This document shows positions 21,645 through 33,777 of a stretch of DNA of 64,000 nucleotides, piece by piece. This stretch comes from Gnomoniopsis sp. IMI 355080. Its lineage: Eukaryota; Ascomycota; Sordariomycetes; Diaporthales; Gnomoniaceae. How positions within the stretch are numbered: the stretch's first letter is position 1; every line of letters begins with the position of its first letter. The notes under the pieces were generated by a model, which had not been told where the DNA came from, did no database searches, and saw only the letters and a program-made list of their open reading frames with translations. The translations under genes were made by a program, and so were the position numbers. The stretch spans positions 1-64,000 of the forward strand of contig JAPEVC010000108.1 in NCBI GenBank assembly GCA_027946555.1, read 5' to 3'.

Positions 21645-24600
21645 TCAAAAAGTGGGCGCGATCTTCTCTTCCGTCTGCGAAGCCAATCTTTCAGCCAATT
21701 TGAATGATTTCAAGGGCCCCGTCCTAACACTTTGAACAGATGATGCCCTCGACCTGAGCATTCCGGGCACATGACTTCCAGCAGAACTCACGGGAGATCT
21801 TGGATATCCTCTTACTCCCGTAGGGCTTGTCAAAGCCGAAGTGTTGCTTCTCTTTCGCGTATGGAATTTGCCCATCATTGCACTGATAGCTGCTGTCCCA
21901 TCCATTGGTGGCGACGGCGGTAGGTTCATAGCCAGCGTTGGACGTCCTCGAACGTTGTTGCCACCATCAAAACTTGAGCCCCTGCTATGCGGTGGTGTGG
22001 GTCTGCCTCCCTGAGGAGAGACGATGCCCAGGCCATTCATGCTCATTTGGTATGATCCATCCATAGGAGGGAAATGGGTCGGCATTTTGGAGAGCCGTCG
22101 AATGGATCGCATGTTCTTGTCGATGAACGAGCTCATGCGGCGCATCGCTGTACTGTTCTCGTGAGACTCAAAGGCGCTGGCGCCGTTCAGAGGAGCTTGT
22201 GTACGGGCGGTGTGCATCTCGTTGAGCGTCATCTTAACCTGAGACGCGTTATTCTGCATGGCAACAGGACTCGTACTCAAGCCTTGACGTACTTGGCTCA
22301 TCACACGGTCGAAGTCGATATTGGTCTGGAACTTGTTCGACGCCGCAGCCGTGGCTACGGCTCCCATACTCAAATTGCGGGTGAGAAGGAAGAATGAGCC
22401 ATCGCGTACCCGTTGCCTCACTAACTGCCATCGTGTCCGTGCCGGGTTGGCCTCGATCGTCGGATTGTACACAGAGTGTCTCGCCAAGTTGGCGTAGAAT
22501 ATTTCCAACCGCTTAGCCATTCGCTCAAGAAGCTGCATGAGGAAGCTCGCCAACGTGGCGATTCTTGCGGTGGGACCCTCTCCCTCAGCGGCCTCGAGGC
22601 TCATCAGCGCATCGAAGGCATCCATGCCGGCACAAGCTTCGGCGCGGATATCCTCTAGAAGTCCGAGGTCCAACTCCACAGACATGGAAGCGTAGTTGAT
22701 AATTCCCCTTTCGTTGAACCGTGCTTCCTCGGCGTTGCCCACGAACTCGCCCACACTTGCAACTTCTTTGCTGGTCCTGTTCGCGTCTTCCGATGTCTTC
22801 GCACGCGCTATAGCGCCCAGAACATCTGGAAGACTTGTAGAAGCTCCTCCACTAGTGTTGTTGGCCAGACTGAATGAAAGCTTTAGGACCAATTCTTGGA
22901 ACTTGGGACCGAACAGCGCGCTGAATCCGGTCTGCAACAGCCGAGACTGATACTGATAAAAGCTTCGAACACCCTTTATATTCAGAAGTGGACCTTGATA
23001 CCACCACTGAGCAGGGTCGATAGCGATTTTTGGATCCAAGTCTCGGGTGTCCTTTGACATCATAGCATTCATCTCAAGCTGGTGAGCCACCAGAGTCTCA
23101 ACAGCAGACCGCAGATATGAGGACCAGAGGTCATACAACATGTCGAGATCCTCCTCGCCGTGGAAATCAGGCTTTGGTGTAAGATGACCAACAAAGTACT
23201 TCGTAAGAAGTGAGTTCACTTCGGGATTGGTGGTGTGAGCTAGGTTGTCGAAAGACTTGCTGCAGTCCACACCGGCATTTGATCTGACGATGAGAGTGCC
23301 TCCGGGATGCATCGGGCAGAAATCCGTAACATCATAAGCCTTGCCGTGAACCCCGATCCACAATCTCGACCCTGGCTTATCACCAGTGTGCATTGCGAGC
23401 TGAGACATGGGGATTGTTGGCTGATTGCATGGCAGTGGCTTGGGCGTCATGAAAACGTCGATCATGAAGCGGCGCTCAGCGAACGCCGTGTTGATGAGCG
23501 CCTCCGTCGACTCCATTGTGGCGGTACGATAGTTGTAGAGGGCCTTGCGAATACCTGACATGACTGAATCGAAGACTGCCACTGAGCCACAAACATAGAG
23601 GTAGCCACCCAGACCACCGTGCTTCTTGCTCATGATCATGTCGCATATTGTGGCTCCTTGTTCAGTGATAAGGGAGTCAATGTACCGAGCAGGCGTTGGT
23701 TTCTCAACCAATTCGCGTCCCTGCATGGCCAGGCCCCTCGAATCCCTAGAGAAGGCGACGTGCACTTCCATATTGCCATCTCTAACATGTTCTCGCAACT
23801 CTTCCTCATAACAGAATTTCTCACGCGACTGGACCCCGAGGTAGAGTATGTTGCGCCCGACAGTCTGACCGGCGCGGGCCTGCCAAAAGCTCCTGAAGGG
23901 TGCAATACCTGAGCCTCCTGCGAAGAATGCGCAGGGCGCTGCGCCACTGATGGGTAGTTGAAAGGCCACTGGCCTAGAAACGCCAATGAGGATGTCCTCT
24001 TCCACTGGTATCATCTCTTCATTTGAGCCCACAACGGGATTGAGGAAGCCACTGCTCACGCCTGACCTTTGTACCTTCGAATCACCGGCAAATGTAGAGC
24101 ACAGTTGCCACTCGGATCGAGAAACACTGAGATCGATAGTAGCCGGGAGAAGCTCATCCGGGTAGTTCGAAATAGAGTACGTGCGCGGAATCTCGACGGA
24201 GACAAGGTCGCATAGCCAAGACAGGTCTTCTAGACCGAATGCAGAGTCCCAGACTGCTGATGGCGTTTCGAGAACTGCTGCTTGGAGGAGATCACCAAGA
24301 GTGCCCCGAACAGGCCATTCCTCAGTTGCCAATACCTGCAGAACCGTATTTGAAGATGCTCTTAGCATTTCGTGGACCTTCAGCACAAGACTCTGGGTTA
24401 GAGGAGCAAGATGTCCTCTTCGGAGAATATCACGGACAGTAAGAGGACCCGTTGGTGTCCTCGATACTGATCCAATATGCTCTGAGAATCGAGCCCAAGC
24501 TTTGTTAGCCGGCACCTGAACGTTCAACATCTCGTCGAGACCGAGTGAAGCGGCAACCTTGGCACATTCTTCCCAGCTGTTCAGCGGCATCACTGCTAGT

Positions 24601-26422
24601 CTATCCCCAGGCTGAAAAGTGATACCCGTGTCCTGGATGTCGAGGGTGACTCTGGCAATTCCGCGATTGGGATCATTGTCCACATACGATCTGGCCGAAA
24701 TTCTCGACTTATAGCGACATTCTTCGAAGGTTCCGCGCATCTCGTGCGGCTCGACAGGTATATCAGCACGGTAAGGAGCAAGTCGTTCTTTCATGGCTTC
24801 GGAGAATTGTTTGTGAGTCTCTTCCCAAGGCCTCCCTGCATCGGCTGCTCCGGACGCTCCGTTGGTTTCGGTGCGCCCTGTCTTACCAGCGACCTCAAGA
24901 ATACCAAAGACTTTGTATCTGTGGACACCCATGAAGCCTCTTTCGCCAGTATAGGCTTCGACAATGCCGTCAAGCACCCCGATCAGCCTTGGGTCGCCAG
25001 ACTTCATGACATAATCCGGAACTGAGTAAAAATTCTCGACTGCTGCGATGAAGGCTCGCAAATTCGATGGCTGCCATGCTCGCAAATGGATACCCTCGGC
25101 TCCAAGGAATGACGAGTAATTCTTGCGCCCAAGGAAAGCGTCCATAAGCAGGTACGGAGGGAATTGAAGCCCACTGGAGGCTGGACACCTCTTGGATAGC
25201 GGTGCGGAGAATTTTGCCCATCGCACCCACTCATTTGCAGGGACGTAATTGTCGCCTGACATCGGGTTGGGGCTGATAGTATGAAAGGCGTTGGGCATGC
25301 GTTCGAGAATCTCTTTGAGCCGCACCATCTCCCGAAGAAGACTTTCATTATCGCGGTTCATGACGCACTCTTGACAAGCAGCAATGGCATCTGGACCATG
25401 CTGGAAGCTGGCTGATGTATCGGCGACGCCTTTGAGGAATGCAATCTCGGCTTGGTCTCCGAACATTGGCCAGCGTAGATCCATGTTATCAAATCGAGCA
25501 ACATAAGGTTGGATGGAGTTGTGGTCTCGGATCTTGACGTTGTAGGATGACTGGTCGACAAAAGTGAGATGGGGAATAGGCCGGCCCATACGCTTCGAAA
25601 TCTGAAAGAAAGGGAGTCCGATACTCCTTGGGAGCCCTTTGACCTCCTCAACGACATCGTCGCTCAGCTCGACTTGCGACTTCTTTGATTTCTTCCGGCT
25701 CACTCCCTCGTGGCCGTCGTGTTTGTCCTCATACCGACAAATGGAGCACAGCATTGCCAAAGACACAAGAGCAGCCCACAAGGCAGTGTTCGGTATCACA
25801 TCCTCAGTGCCTTCCACTATTGGCAAAGCGGATATTGACTCTCTTACTCGGCCTCGTGCTACGCATCCAGGCATACGCTCGGCTAGGTCGGACCATATTC
25901 GCCCAGGAGAGTTGGCGAGAGCAGCAACGGCCGAGTCCATTGAGTCTGGAGGGACAAACCCATACTCTGCTGTAAGGAATCCGTCCTTCCATCCTGACTT
26001 TGGTCCGACACCTTCAGCTCTGATTATGACTTGTCGTGCGGGAGCGCCCAGGGCAGCGGCAAGAACATCATGCTCGCTTGGTGGCAGTGTGTCGATGTTA
26101 GAAACCTTGTTCAGGTCCCTTGCTGATGATTCTTTGTCGAAGAGCAATTCATTGATGGCCTTGCGGTCTCTATGAAAGCATCATCAGTGCATGTTTCGCC
26201 ATTGTAGTCAACCTTGTACTGTACATACCGTACTCTCAGCCATTGTTCTGCGTCAACTCCCCTGGGTATATCAAATGCGGCATGGATGTCACCTGGCTGC
26301 GAGAATCCAGAGAATGAACACCCTCGAGGACCTATGCGACTTGAAGCACGCGTGCTAGTCCTACCACTTGCTGGGCATCGGCCCCGAACAGAACCGGCAA
26401 CGGGACAGGATAGCTCAGACAT
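21645..26422 (-). CDS. IDO-like / FAD-NADPH reductase / cytochrome b5 fusion oxidoreductase, 2 exons, 1572 aa
   Basis: Exons 26229-26422 and 21645-26169, joined by a 59-nt phase-2 intron (GTATGT...CATAG). Domains in order: (1) residues about 125-500, indoleamine 2,3-dioxygenase-like: LPRSIGLPFFQISKRMGRP, a WVRWAKFS segment matching the IDO active-site Arg/Ser strand, the SSGLQ loop, and GVHRYKV with His481 in the place of the proximal heme ligand. (2) about 515-940, a ferredoxin-reductase module of the P450-reductase type: RTYSIS (FAD) near 727, GVSSGFL (FAD pyrophosphate), AGGSGIAPFRSFWQAR (NADPH) near 815-829, and YVCGS near 923. There is no FMN/flavodoxin domain. (3) about 1000-1062, cytochrome b5 with HPGG at 1019-1022 and second heme His at 1043. 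(4) about 500 residues of unrecognised helical then Ser-rich sequence. Known: cytochrome b5 and P450 reductase can reduce mammalian IDO. Inferred: NADPH to FAD to b5 heme to IDO heme in one chain, possibly oxidising tryptophan or another indole. Subcellular site unclear. Confidence 0.88.
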
Positions 26423-29412
26423 ATTGAAAGATTGGGTATCATGCGGGTAAATACTGACGAAGAAGGAAACAAATATACAGAGGGTAACAAGCGATCAACG
26501 CCCAAAAGCGCAACGAATTGAAGAACAAATAAGTCTAAGATGTACCGAAAGGCAATCTTATATTTGGTGAATAATTTGAAAACACCTTCAGCCAGCACAT
26601 GGAGAATGCGATAGCCCTCACTTAGGTACTGTTCTGTTCGTTTATTCTATCCTCTATTTCAAGAACTTCCGAGCAGTCTGGTCCCTCTTGGACTGAAGCA
26701 CTCCTTTTATGCGTACATTGCCAAGGTTGTAATAGTACGTACAGTTCCAATTGCTCCACCAGTGAGGCGGGTCGCGATACGTAAATTGAAACAATTCTTT
26801 GTTATATGTCGACTCCGGTGTTGTACCTATGAAGACACAGCTCCGACTTGGACTCGGCCGAACAGACCCAAATGCACTATGTCATGCCCAACCATGTGGC
26901 AAGAGGGTCGGTTACTGTAGCAAATGAGCTGTGCCAAGTCTACTATGCTGGACTGTCGTTTACGTTTTGTGGATCAGTCTCATGCTCTGCTCAAGTGAAC
27001 CTGGCCTCCCGTCTCACCCCTAAAATGGCCGCGGCAAGTGGGAGCTACGAGGAATTCCTTGCCAACACCTCGCATATCAAACATGGTCCCAATTCAACTC
27101 ACACCTGTCAGACCTGTCATCTCGATTGGGAAGAAAAATGAGCACTCGGGCTCGAAACGCAGATCTGATGTTATTTTTAATTGTCCCACGCACCCTAGTA
27201 AGCTGTTTAACCTTCAATTAAGCTTCTTCTGCCACGATATTCGTAAATAGAGCACTGCGTCGGCCTGTGGTTCCGCTACGCCCTTTGGTTCTTCTACGCC
27301 CTTTGCTTGTACTGAGTAGCGTTCCTGCCACGAATGACGCGGCGCATGTGGTAGCTGAAGGGCAAGTAAAGTTTAAACAAATCATTCTCGCCACTCAATC
27401 GAAAAGGTGGGCCCACGGGCACAACACGTCTCGAAGCCAAGGTGCTTGGCCAGAAACAAGAGTAAAAATACTATTGAGCTTCTGTGAGGCACAGACACGC
27501 TCGCTAATTTGGGTCCGCTGAACGTGTTGCTGCTCCACAATTATCTTGTCTCGGATTATCTGAGCTATATGTGTAGCTTTGACAGACGAACGTGTCTGTG
27601 CGAAGGTTGCAGCTGTGTTTTTATAACAAGACTATCCAGATACGCACGGTGTATAAAATTGAGATGGCGTATATTGTACAGTGCTTTACAAGTATCAAAG
27701 TCTTTGAATTGCAACCAGTGCTCTACTATGTAACAGCCTAGTGGTTCCGCGAACACAATCGGAGCGCCAAGTCAGCCTCCTTTTGTCACGAAACAGCCAG
27801 TAAGCATGAACGAACGGAGAATGTCACCTAGGCGACGCGTAACTGTACCATGCGCTTTGATGAGTCTGGTCTTGTCCCTTGTGGGGGAAGGGAATAAAGA
27901 GTAAAAACCCTGCTCGCGGGTTCTCAAACAGTCACCAGCCCCTTATTGGCTCGCGGCCCCACCGCCGGCCATGCCCCGTCGGTATCAAACACGTCAATCA
28001 TTGCCAAGCCAAGGGAAATTCGGTCGCGCTGATGAGCACTTCCAGCATGTTGAAGCACCTCAAAGACACAGTGAATCACAGGTTGGCAGCTCTGTTCCAC
28101 TGTAGGGGTAATATGTTACGCTATGCGACACTTTAACCAGCAAATGTGCCCACCGGGGAACGCGGCGGCTTGGATTGCCTTCTCAACGCCGAGAGCAAAT
28201 ATCCGTCGCTCCCTGAAGTGGAAGACAGCCAAGCTATAAGCGCGCAAAGCGACTCGTACCTTGGGAAGCTTGTCCGAGGGCGATGCTTGAACAAATCACT
28301 TTGTAAATGACACGAAGCGATGAAAGCTGATCATTCGATGAATTAGGTGGCAACACTGACGCACTTGCATTGTGTCTGCAGTGACCTATACACGTAATCA
28401 TCCATCAAAGTGTGATTAACGCTGTGGAAATGTGTGTGCAATGCTATCTGGGCAGGCAGGTGATTGCTTGGGCCAAAGTCGATTCAAGATTGAATAGACC
28501 TCGGGACTGATCCATCATTTGAATGCTATTATTCTAGGCTGTACTTACATATGGACAGGCTACTATTATAGATAAGCCCTGTCAGGCCAACGGTACCTAC
28601 CAGAAACTGATGTATTTGTTGGGGCTCTTAGTCGACACTTGTGACTTTTTTTTTTAGAAAAAATAAAAATAGCTCACTCAAAATTGAATTGAAAAGCTCC
28701 GTGTCAAAGAACAGCTCGAAATTGACATATGGAACTCATAGACGAATATTGCACATGGTACCTACGACTGGGCATTGAATTGGTTTTACGAAGTCACGGT
28801 CGCACTACCACGGCACTTAGACGTTTCCCGAAACAGTGTCCATCTGCTTGGATAAGCTCTTCGCAATGGATACCTAGGTAAAAAAGCACTCACGCCTTGC
28901 CTGTATGCCTATATCGGCCCGAGACGAGTAACACTCTCGGGAAGGTTGGTTACTTATTATTTCAGTTCTATTGTCGTGTATGACGCATCACGGCTATGCC
29001 TCCTCAGCATGCAGATGGCTTTCCAAATACTTCGATCCATTAAGACGACGTACATTTTAGGTAGGTAGCTCTGCTAAGGTTTCTTGCTGTGGGCCTGGTA
29101 CGTTGAACATCTATTCATTCGCAGGTTTGAATCGTTGGCAGACTTTGGACTGGCTCATCTGAAAACATGGGCTTCACTACTTGCATGTTGAAAACTTACT
29201 GCGAGCATGCACATCTCTCGTCGCACGTGTCCACGGTGTCTCGCCAATCACGTAAAGAGATTATAATTGTGTACATGCTCTTGCCACCTGGCTTTCTACC
29301 TGTAAAACTAGCATCGCATAGTCTCAGGTTGGAAGATTACTTGATGAGCCCCACCAACAATCGATTGGATGCGTACCTAGGTAAGCTGAGCTCACAGCAA
29401 AGCATACCGTTC
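26423..29412. other. 3-kb gene-poor region upstream of the IDO fusion
   Basis: Contains the IDO-fusion promoter and downstream flank of the UstYa-like gene. Two TACCTAGGTA palindromes (28871-28880, 29374-29383) and short AT-rich runs (about 28647-28674) are present. No open frame carries a recognisable domain. Confidence 0.5.
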
Positions 29413-30590
29413 TCAACAATAACCATTGCCACATAATCCGTCTATATATTTTATATGGTATGGGTCGAACCATGGCTCGTTCAATGCATCATTTTTTCTT
29501 TGGGCCTCGTGAGGATGCTTGGGGATGTCCTTGGTGGCTGCATGCTCTATCGCCCAGTCCTTGATTTTGTCCCAATTCTTGCACTGGTGATTTTCGCTGT
29601 GATACACAAGCCAAGGCTCATAGAATCCTGTGTAGTTTTGATCAGCACAACCTGGAAAGTTATAGGAAGCATCTCAGTCACATACCATCCACCCAACGCT
29701 GTGTCATCACCCCAAGATCAGCGTGGCACATCAATTTTAGTCGCAAATTGTTCAGACAATGTGCTAGGAGGTCGAGTAGTCAGTTATTACATCCTTCGAA
29801 ATGTCTCGAAGTCTTCGCAAACGCTCCATGTAGATGTGATGACTACTTACGGACGTGGTATTTGAAGAAAGGGTCGGAATCATCCGTGATGAGACCGTTG
29901 GTGCTGTTGTAAATGACCTTGCGAAGATAGCTCAGGCAATGGAGATCATGGTAAATCTCAAGAAACACCCATTGACCTTCGCCATCTCCCATCTCGACGG
30001 ACTCATAACCCGCTTTCTTCATCCATTCGTTCGACACAACGGAGCCCACTGGTCAACAGTCAGTCGCTGATACCTTTGCATTCGATGCGCAGGAAGGTGT
30101 GCATGGAGAAATTGGACAATCAAAGACTTACTGTTACCTCCCTCAGTGAGGTCCATCCAGGCTTTGTTTGACACGTCGTTCCAGGGCTGAATAAAGGGAT
30201 CGTCCATCACAAGCGATACATTAAAGTCGGACCATTCGTACTCGATGTTCTTCTGCGGAAGCGGACCTGTAAAGACCTGCCTGTGAGCCATTGTCTGTGA
30301 TGCATAATCAAGTACTTGAACATACTGTGTGAGTCCGCTGGATGAGCCGAAGTGTTCCAATTCAACCACCACGTAATATTGACGGCCAAAAGAGCGATAT
30401 GCAGCAGCCATACTAGCCGACCGGCATTGCGTCGGAAGGTGGATTGTTCGTTCGACTTTTCCCCTAAAAGCGTGGATGAGCTCTCTGAGTCCCCGTCGCC
30501 ACCCTCTTCCCCCTCATGACTGTCGTTGAGGTCCTTGAACGGGACTTTGGCCCATTTGACCTTGGGCATGAAATAGTCTCTGTAGCCCAT
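29413..30590 (-). CDS. UstYa-family (DUF3328) protein, 5 exons, 296 aa
   Basis: UstYa-like proteins act in fungal ribosomal-peptide and other secondary-metabolite pathways, in oxidation and cyclisation. Exons (plus coordinates) 30326-30590, 30132-30266, 29851-30048, 29686-29763 and 29413-29627; all four junctions are phase 1, with introns of 59, 83, 87 and 58 nt. Seen after splicing: a cytosolic tail, one transmembrane helix at about residues 58-78 (LVWLLHIALLAVNITWWL), the family's KNIEYEW region, and both diagnostic HxxHC motifs, HDLHC at 167-171 and HVPHC at 198-202, then CHADLGVMTQRW and HQCKNWDKIKDWA. The second HxxHC is built across an intron, which supports the model. For the last intron a 34-nt alternative acceptor also keeps frame and would add CADQNYT and a Gly; the 58-nt choice has a better branch site. 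No peptide precursor or partner enzyme is adjacent. The C-terminus is somewhat long for the family. Confidence 0.88.
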
Positions 30591-31686
30591 ATTGTCCGAG
30601 ATATGTGTCTCTTTTGAGAGGAAGACCTAGGTGGACCTGGAATGAAACCCAGGAGAAAGATGACAGCCGGAAATTCTGGCTATCGTACAACAATTGAAAA
30701 ATATTCGGGTCCCATTCCTTTCAATTTAGGCGAGTTGGGTGTAGGTAGTTAAGCTATTCACCTCCTCAACGGGAATAGCTTTAACATACGCAGAAGTGGC
30801 GGCAGCACGCTCGAGGACTACCCGAGCGATGGATCTCTTTGTCCTCTATTCCTGTAGGAACAAAGTCTCTAATTTGTCTAATTTGTCAAACAATTCTATT
30901 GAAAGTAACGATCTATTCGAAGTACCTTGCCCTACAGATCTCAGTCACAGGATTCAGGGCTCGAGATACGGAGGAGCCTGGAGGCCAGCCAGCCTCCCGC
31001 CGTCATGGTCGTGACTCAAGCCCATGACTTCAGCCTCGGGGAATGCCGCATGCGAGCAGCGGCGACTTGCCGAGAACCAGCCATGTCACCCAGATACGTA
31101 CGTGATGTTGAATATAGGGTCTACAATTCCGCGGTGCGTCAACGAGCCGTTTTATTTTCGAATATGCCCCTTATTCGTCGAAATTGACCAAGAAAGCATG
31201 GCGCACCCGCAAACAATCTCTTGAGTCTTGTTTGTGGAAAGGCTCTTGGACCAATGCTCTTGGTCATCTACTTCACCAATATATTACCTGTCTACGTCTT
31301 ACTTGTCAAAGCACAGCAGATAAATCAGCTGCCTAATACTGCAGCAAGCCCGCGGGACCAATCATTACGCGCGATTGGCTGCGATCCATGGATCCATGGA
31401 TGTCTCTGGACCAGATCTGCGGTGCCATATCGTTCTGCCTGATCCTTGGATGATCAATCTTCCATGCTGACCACCACCTGACCATAAGCAACAGTCTTGG
31501 CAAGACGAATTAATTCCTGGCAGGCACCTGTGGGTACCAGCCTGATTTGACATGATGCGGCGTAGAGCCCCAACGTGAAGAAGTACAAAAGACGATGTCT
31601 TTCCACGCTCTCGGGCGGCTCAATGCTTCCCATTACGTCCAACTATACGTACATCAAGTTAGTGGTAAAGTTCTCCAACGCACCAA
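30591..31686. promoter_or_regulatory. Divergent intergenic region between UstYa-like and AAA ATPase genes
   Basis: About 1.1 kb shared upstream region. It holds a facing CCAAT (31359-31363) and ATTGG (31374-31378) pair and a perfect 18-bp palindrome at 31384-31401 (ATCCATGGATCCATGGAT), about 290 nt before the AAA start. Regulatory role is inference only. Confidence 0.35.
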
Positions 31687-33777
31687 ATGTCGTCAGACAC
31701 TGCTTCAACCCACTATAAGGCCTGGCAGGCCTGGCAGGATCATAGCAGCGACAAAAGACAAGATACCGGTCTTTCCTTCGCCAGCATCCTACGCAGCTCA
31801 TAGTACGTGAATTCGTCCTCTTGCGAGAGTCTGCTTTTCGCTGGGCCGAAGAGGCATGAGAAATTCAGAGTGCCCTCTTTCCCACACCGTAACTAATACT
31901 CAGTAGCGGAAATTATCATGTTATCCGTGTAGATCACGAGAGCTGTGACCTTCAGGGCTTTGCTTCAGCGGGCTTCGCGACCTGGACGGACGAGCACTTT
32001 GATCTGTATGACGCGAAGAGGGCCTTTTCCGACCCGGGACCCCGAAGTGGAAATATTCCAGGCAGCCTTCAAGACACTATACGCTTCGGAAGGGCGCGGT
32101 ATGAATGGGAAGGCAAAGACTTCATCGTTTACAAAACGATGTTCACTGAGAATTGGATACACGGGGCACAGCAGGCCCTGTTCATCCTTACCCCGTGTGG
32201 CGACAAGGTAGTTGATGGCCATCATACCGATATCGATGCTTTACTGTTAGCGTGCGGGAGCTGGACCAAGGAGCTGCACGGAGAAATATTCGTGTTCGAT
32301 CAGGCTCGTTGGACCAAAAGCAAGGACCTGTATAAGAGCGTGGACTCATCGTCTTGGGACGATGTCATTCTCCACCCAGACATGAAGGCAAAGCTCATTG
32401 AGGATGTCCAAGGATTCTTCGAAAACCAAGAGCTGTACAAGTCCTTCGGAATTCCGTGGAAGCGCGGCGTCAGTAAGTATCCTTTCATATCGCCTTTTTC
32501 GCGCCTTCACATGAGTACATGTGTATTACGCTGTCATTCCGAGTCAATGCTGAATGCTCTCTTCAGTCCTGCATGGTGTGCCTGGTAATGGAAAGACTAT
32601 ATCCATCAAGGCACTAATCAACAGCCTCTCGAAGCGCGAGCCAGAGCCCATCCCCAGCCTGTATGTGAAGTCCCTGGACAATTGCAACGGACCCAAATAC
32701 AGCATCCAAATGATTTTTTCTACGTATGTACGCCCCAATATTCGTCATTTTACTCTCTCCCAGCAAGGTTGAGAGTTTGTCTCTTAGGCATCCAAGCATG
32801 CTTATTAGAAGTGGAGTCGCTCCCGAGATCTGCTGAATACCGTATTTTATTAACTAAAATTGCAGCGCTCGCCAGATGGCCCCCTGTGTCCTCATTTTCG
32901 AGGATTTGGATAGCATGGTAACCGACAAGGTCCGTAGCTACTTTCTGAATGAGATTGAGTAAGTGTGAGGGGTGGATACCTTGCTTCATTACGTAGACCA
33001 CGACACTAACACTGAGCAGTGGTCTTGAGTCAAACGACGGGATCCTCATGATTGGATCTACTAATCATCTCGACCGCCTCGACCCAGCCATCACGAAGAG
33101 GCCAAGCCGCTTTGATCGCAAGTACCAGTAAGTGCCGTGAGACATGCTACTGTGCTGCGGGTCTCCGTCTTTGATTCAGTATAGCATCGCGAAAAAGAAT
33201 ATTCTATATTGCTTCACATTAATTAGTGGATAAGATACTAATACAAAGCTTTAGTTTCAATCTCCCAGATGAAAATGAACGAGCGCTATATTGCCACTAC
33301 TGGTATCAGAAGCTCCTCAACCACCCCGTTGTCGCTTTCCCCGAGGACATGTGCCATGCCATCGCAAAATTGACAGAGGGGTTCAGCTTTGCTTACTTGA
33401 AAGAATTGTTCATCACATCTCTGTTGATTGTGGCTCGCGGCAGTACACCGGAAGATGCTCTACAGCCAGACCCAAGCGACCATAGCTCGAGTACAGATAC
33501 TGTCGTAGTCGAGGCTCCCACAGAAGAGGTTCAAAAAGAGATGAGTTCTGGCAACTTAGAAGAAGGCAAGGAAGTCACTGCACCTCAGAAGTCCCAGGTC
33601 AAGAAGATCATCCCCAAGATTGAGGTATCTGAAGAATTGCAGAGGAACACCCTCCTTTCTGTTATTACGCGGCAGGCACAGGCTTTATTGGACGAAATGG
33701 ACAACTCTGAAGATGGATCGGTGGTCAAGAGCAGGGTGACTGTTCCAGTCAGTGACGGTAAGGATGTCTTCCATTGA
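31687..33777 (+). CDS. AAA-family ATPase, 6 exons, 521 aa
   Basis: P-loop ATPase of a fungal AAA group related to Bcs1-type proteins; cellular role unknown. Exons 31687-31802, 31904-32472, 32567-32723, 32866-32958, 33020-33127 and 33255-33777; introns 61-142 nt, all frame-consistent, several with TAACTAA-like branch sites. Seen: a family-specific N-terminal region (GFASAGFATWTDEHFD to WDDVILHPDMKAKLIEDV), Walker A GVPGNGKT at 232-239, Walker B CVLIFED at 288-294, sensor-1 GSTN at 324-327, and two C-terminal-side arginines in RPSRFDR at 339-345 suitable as Arg fingers. The C-terminal about 120 residues are acidic and low-complexity. No transmembrane helix or mitochondrial presequence is evident, unlike true Bcs1. 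The 3' end is uncertain: a possible GTAAGG donor at 33762 with acceptor near 33827 would replace the last five residues by a slightly different short tail. Confidence 0.85.
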
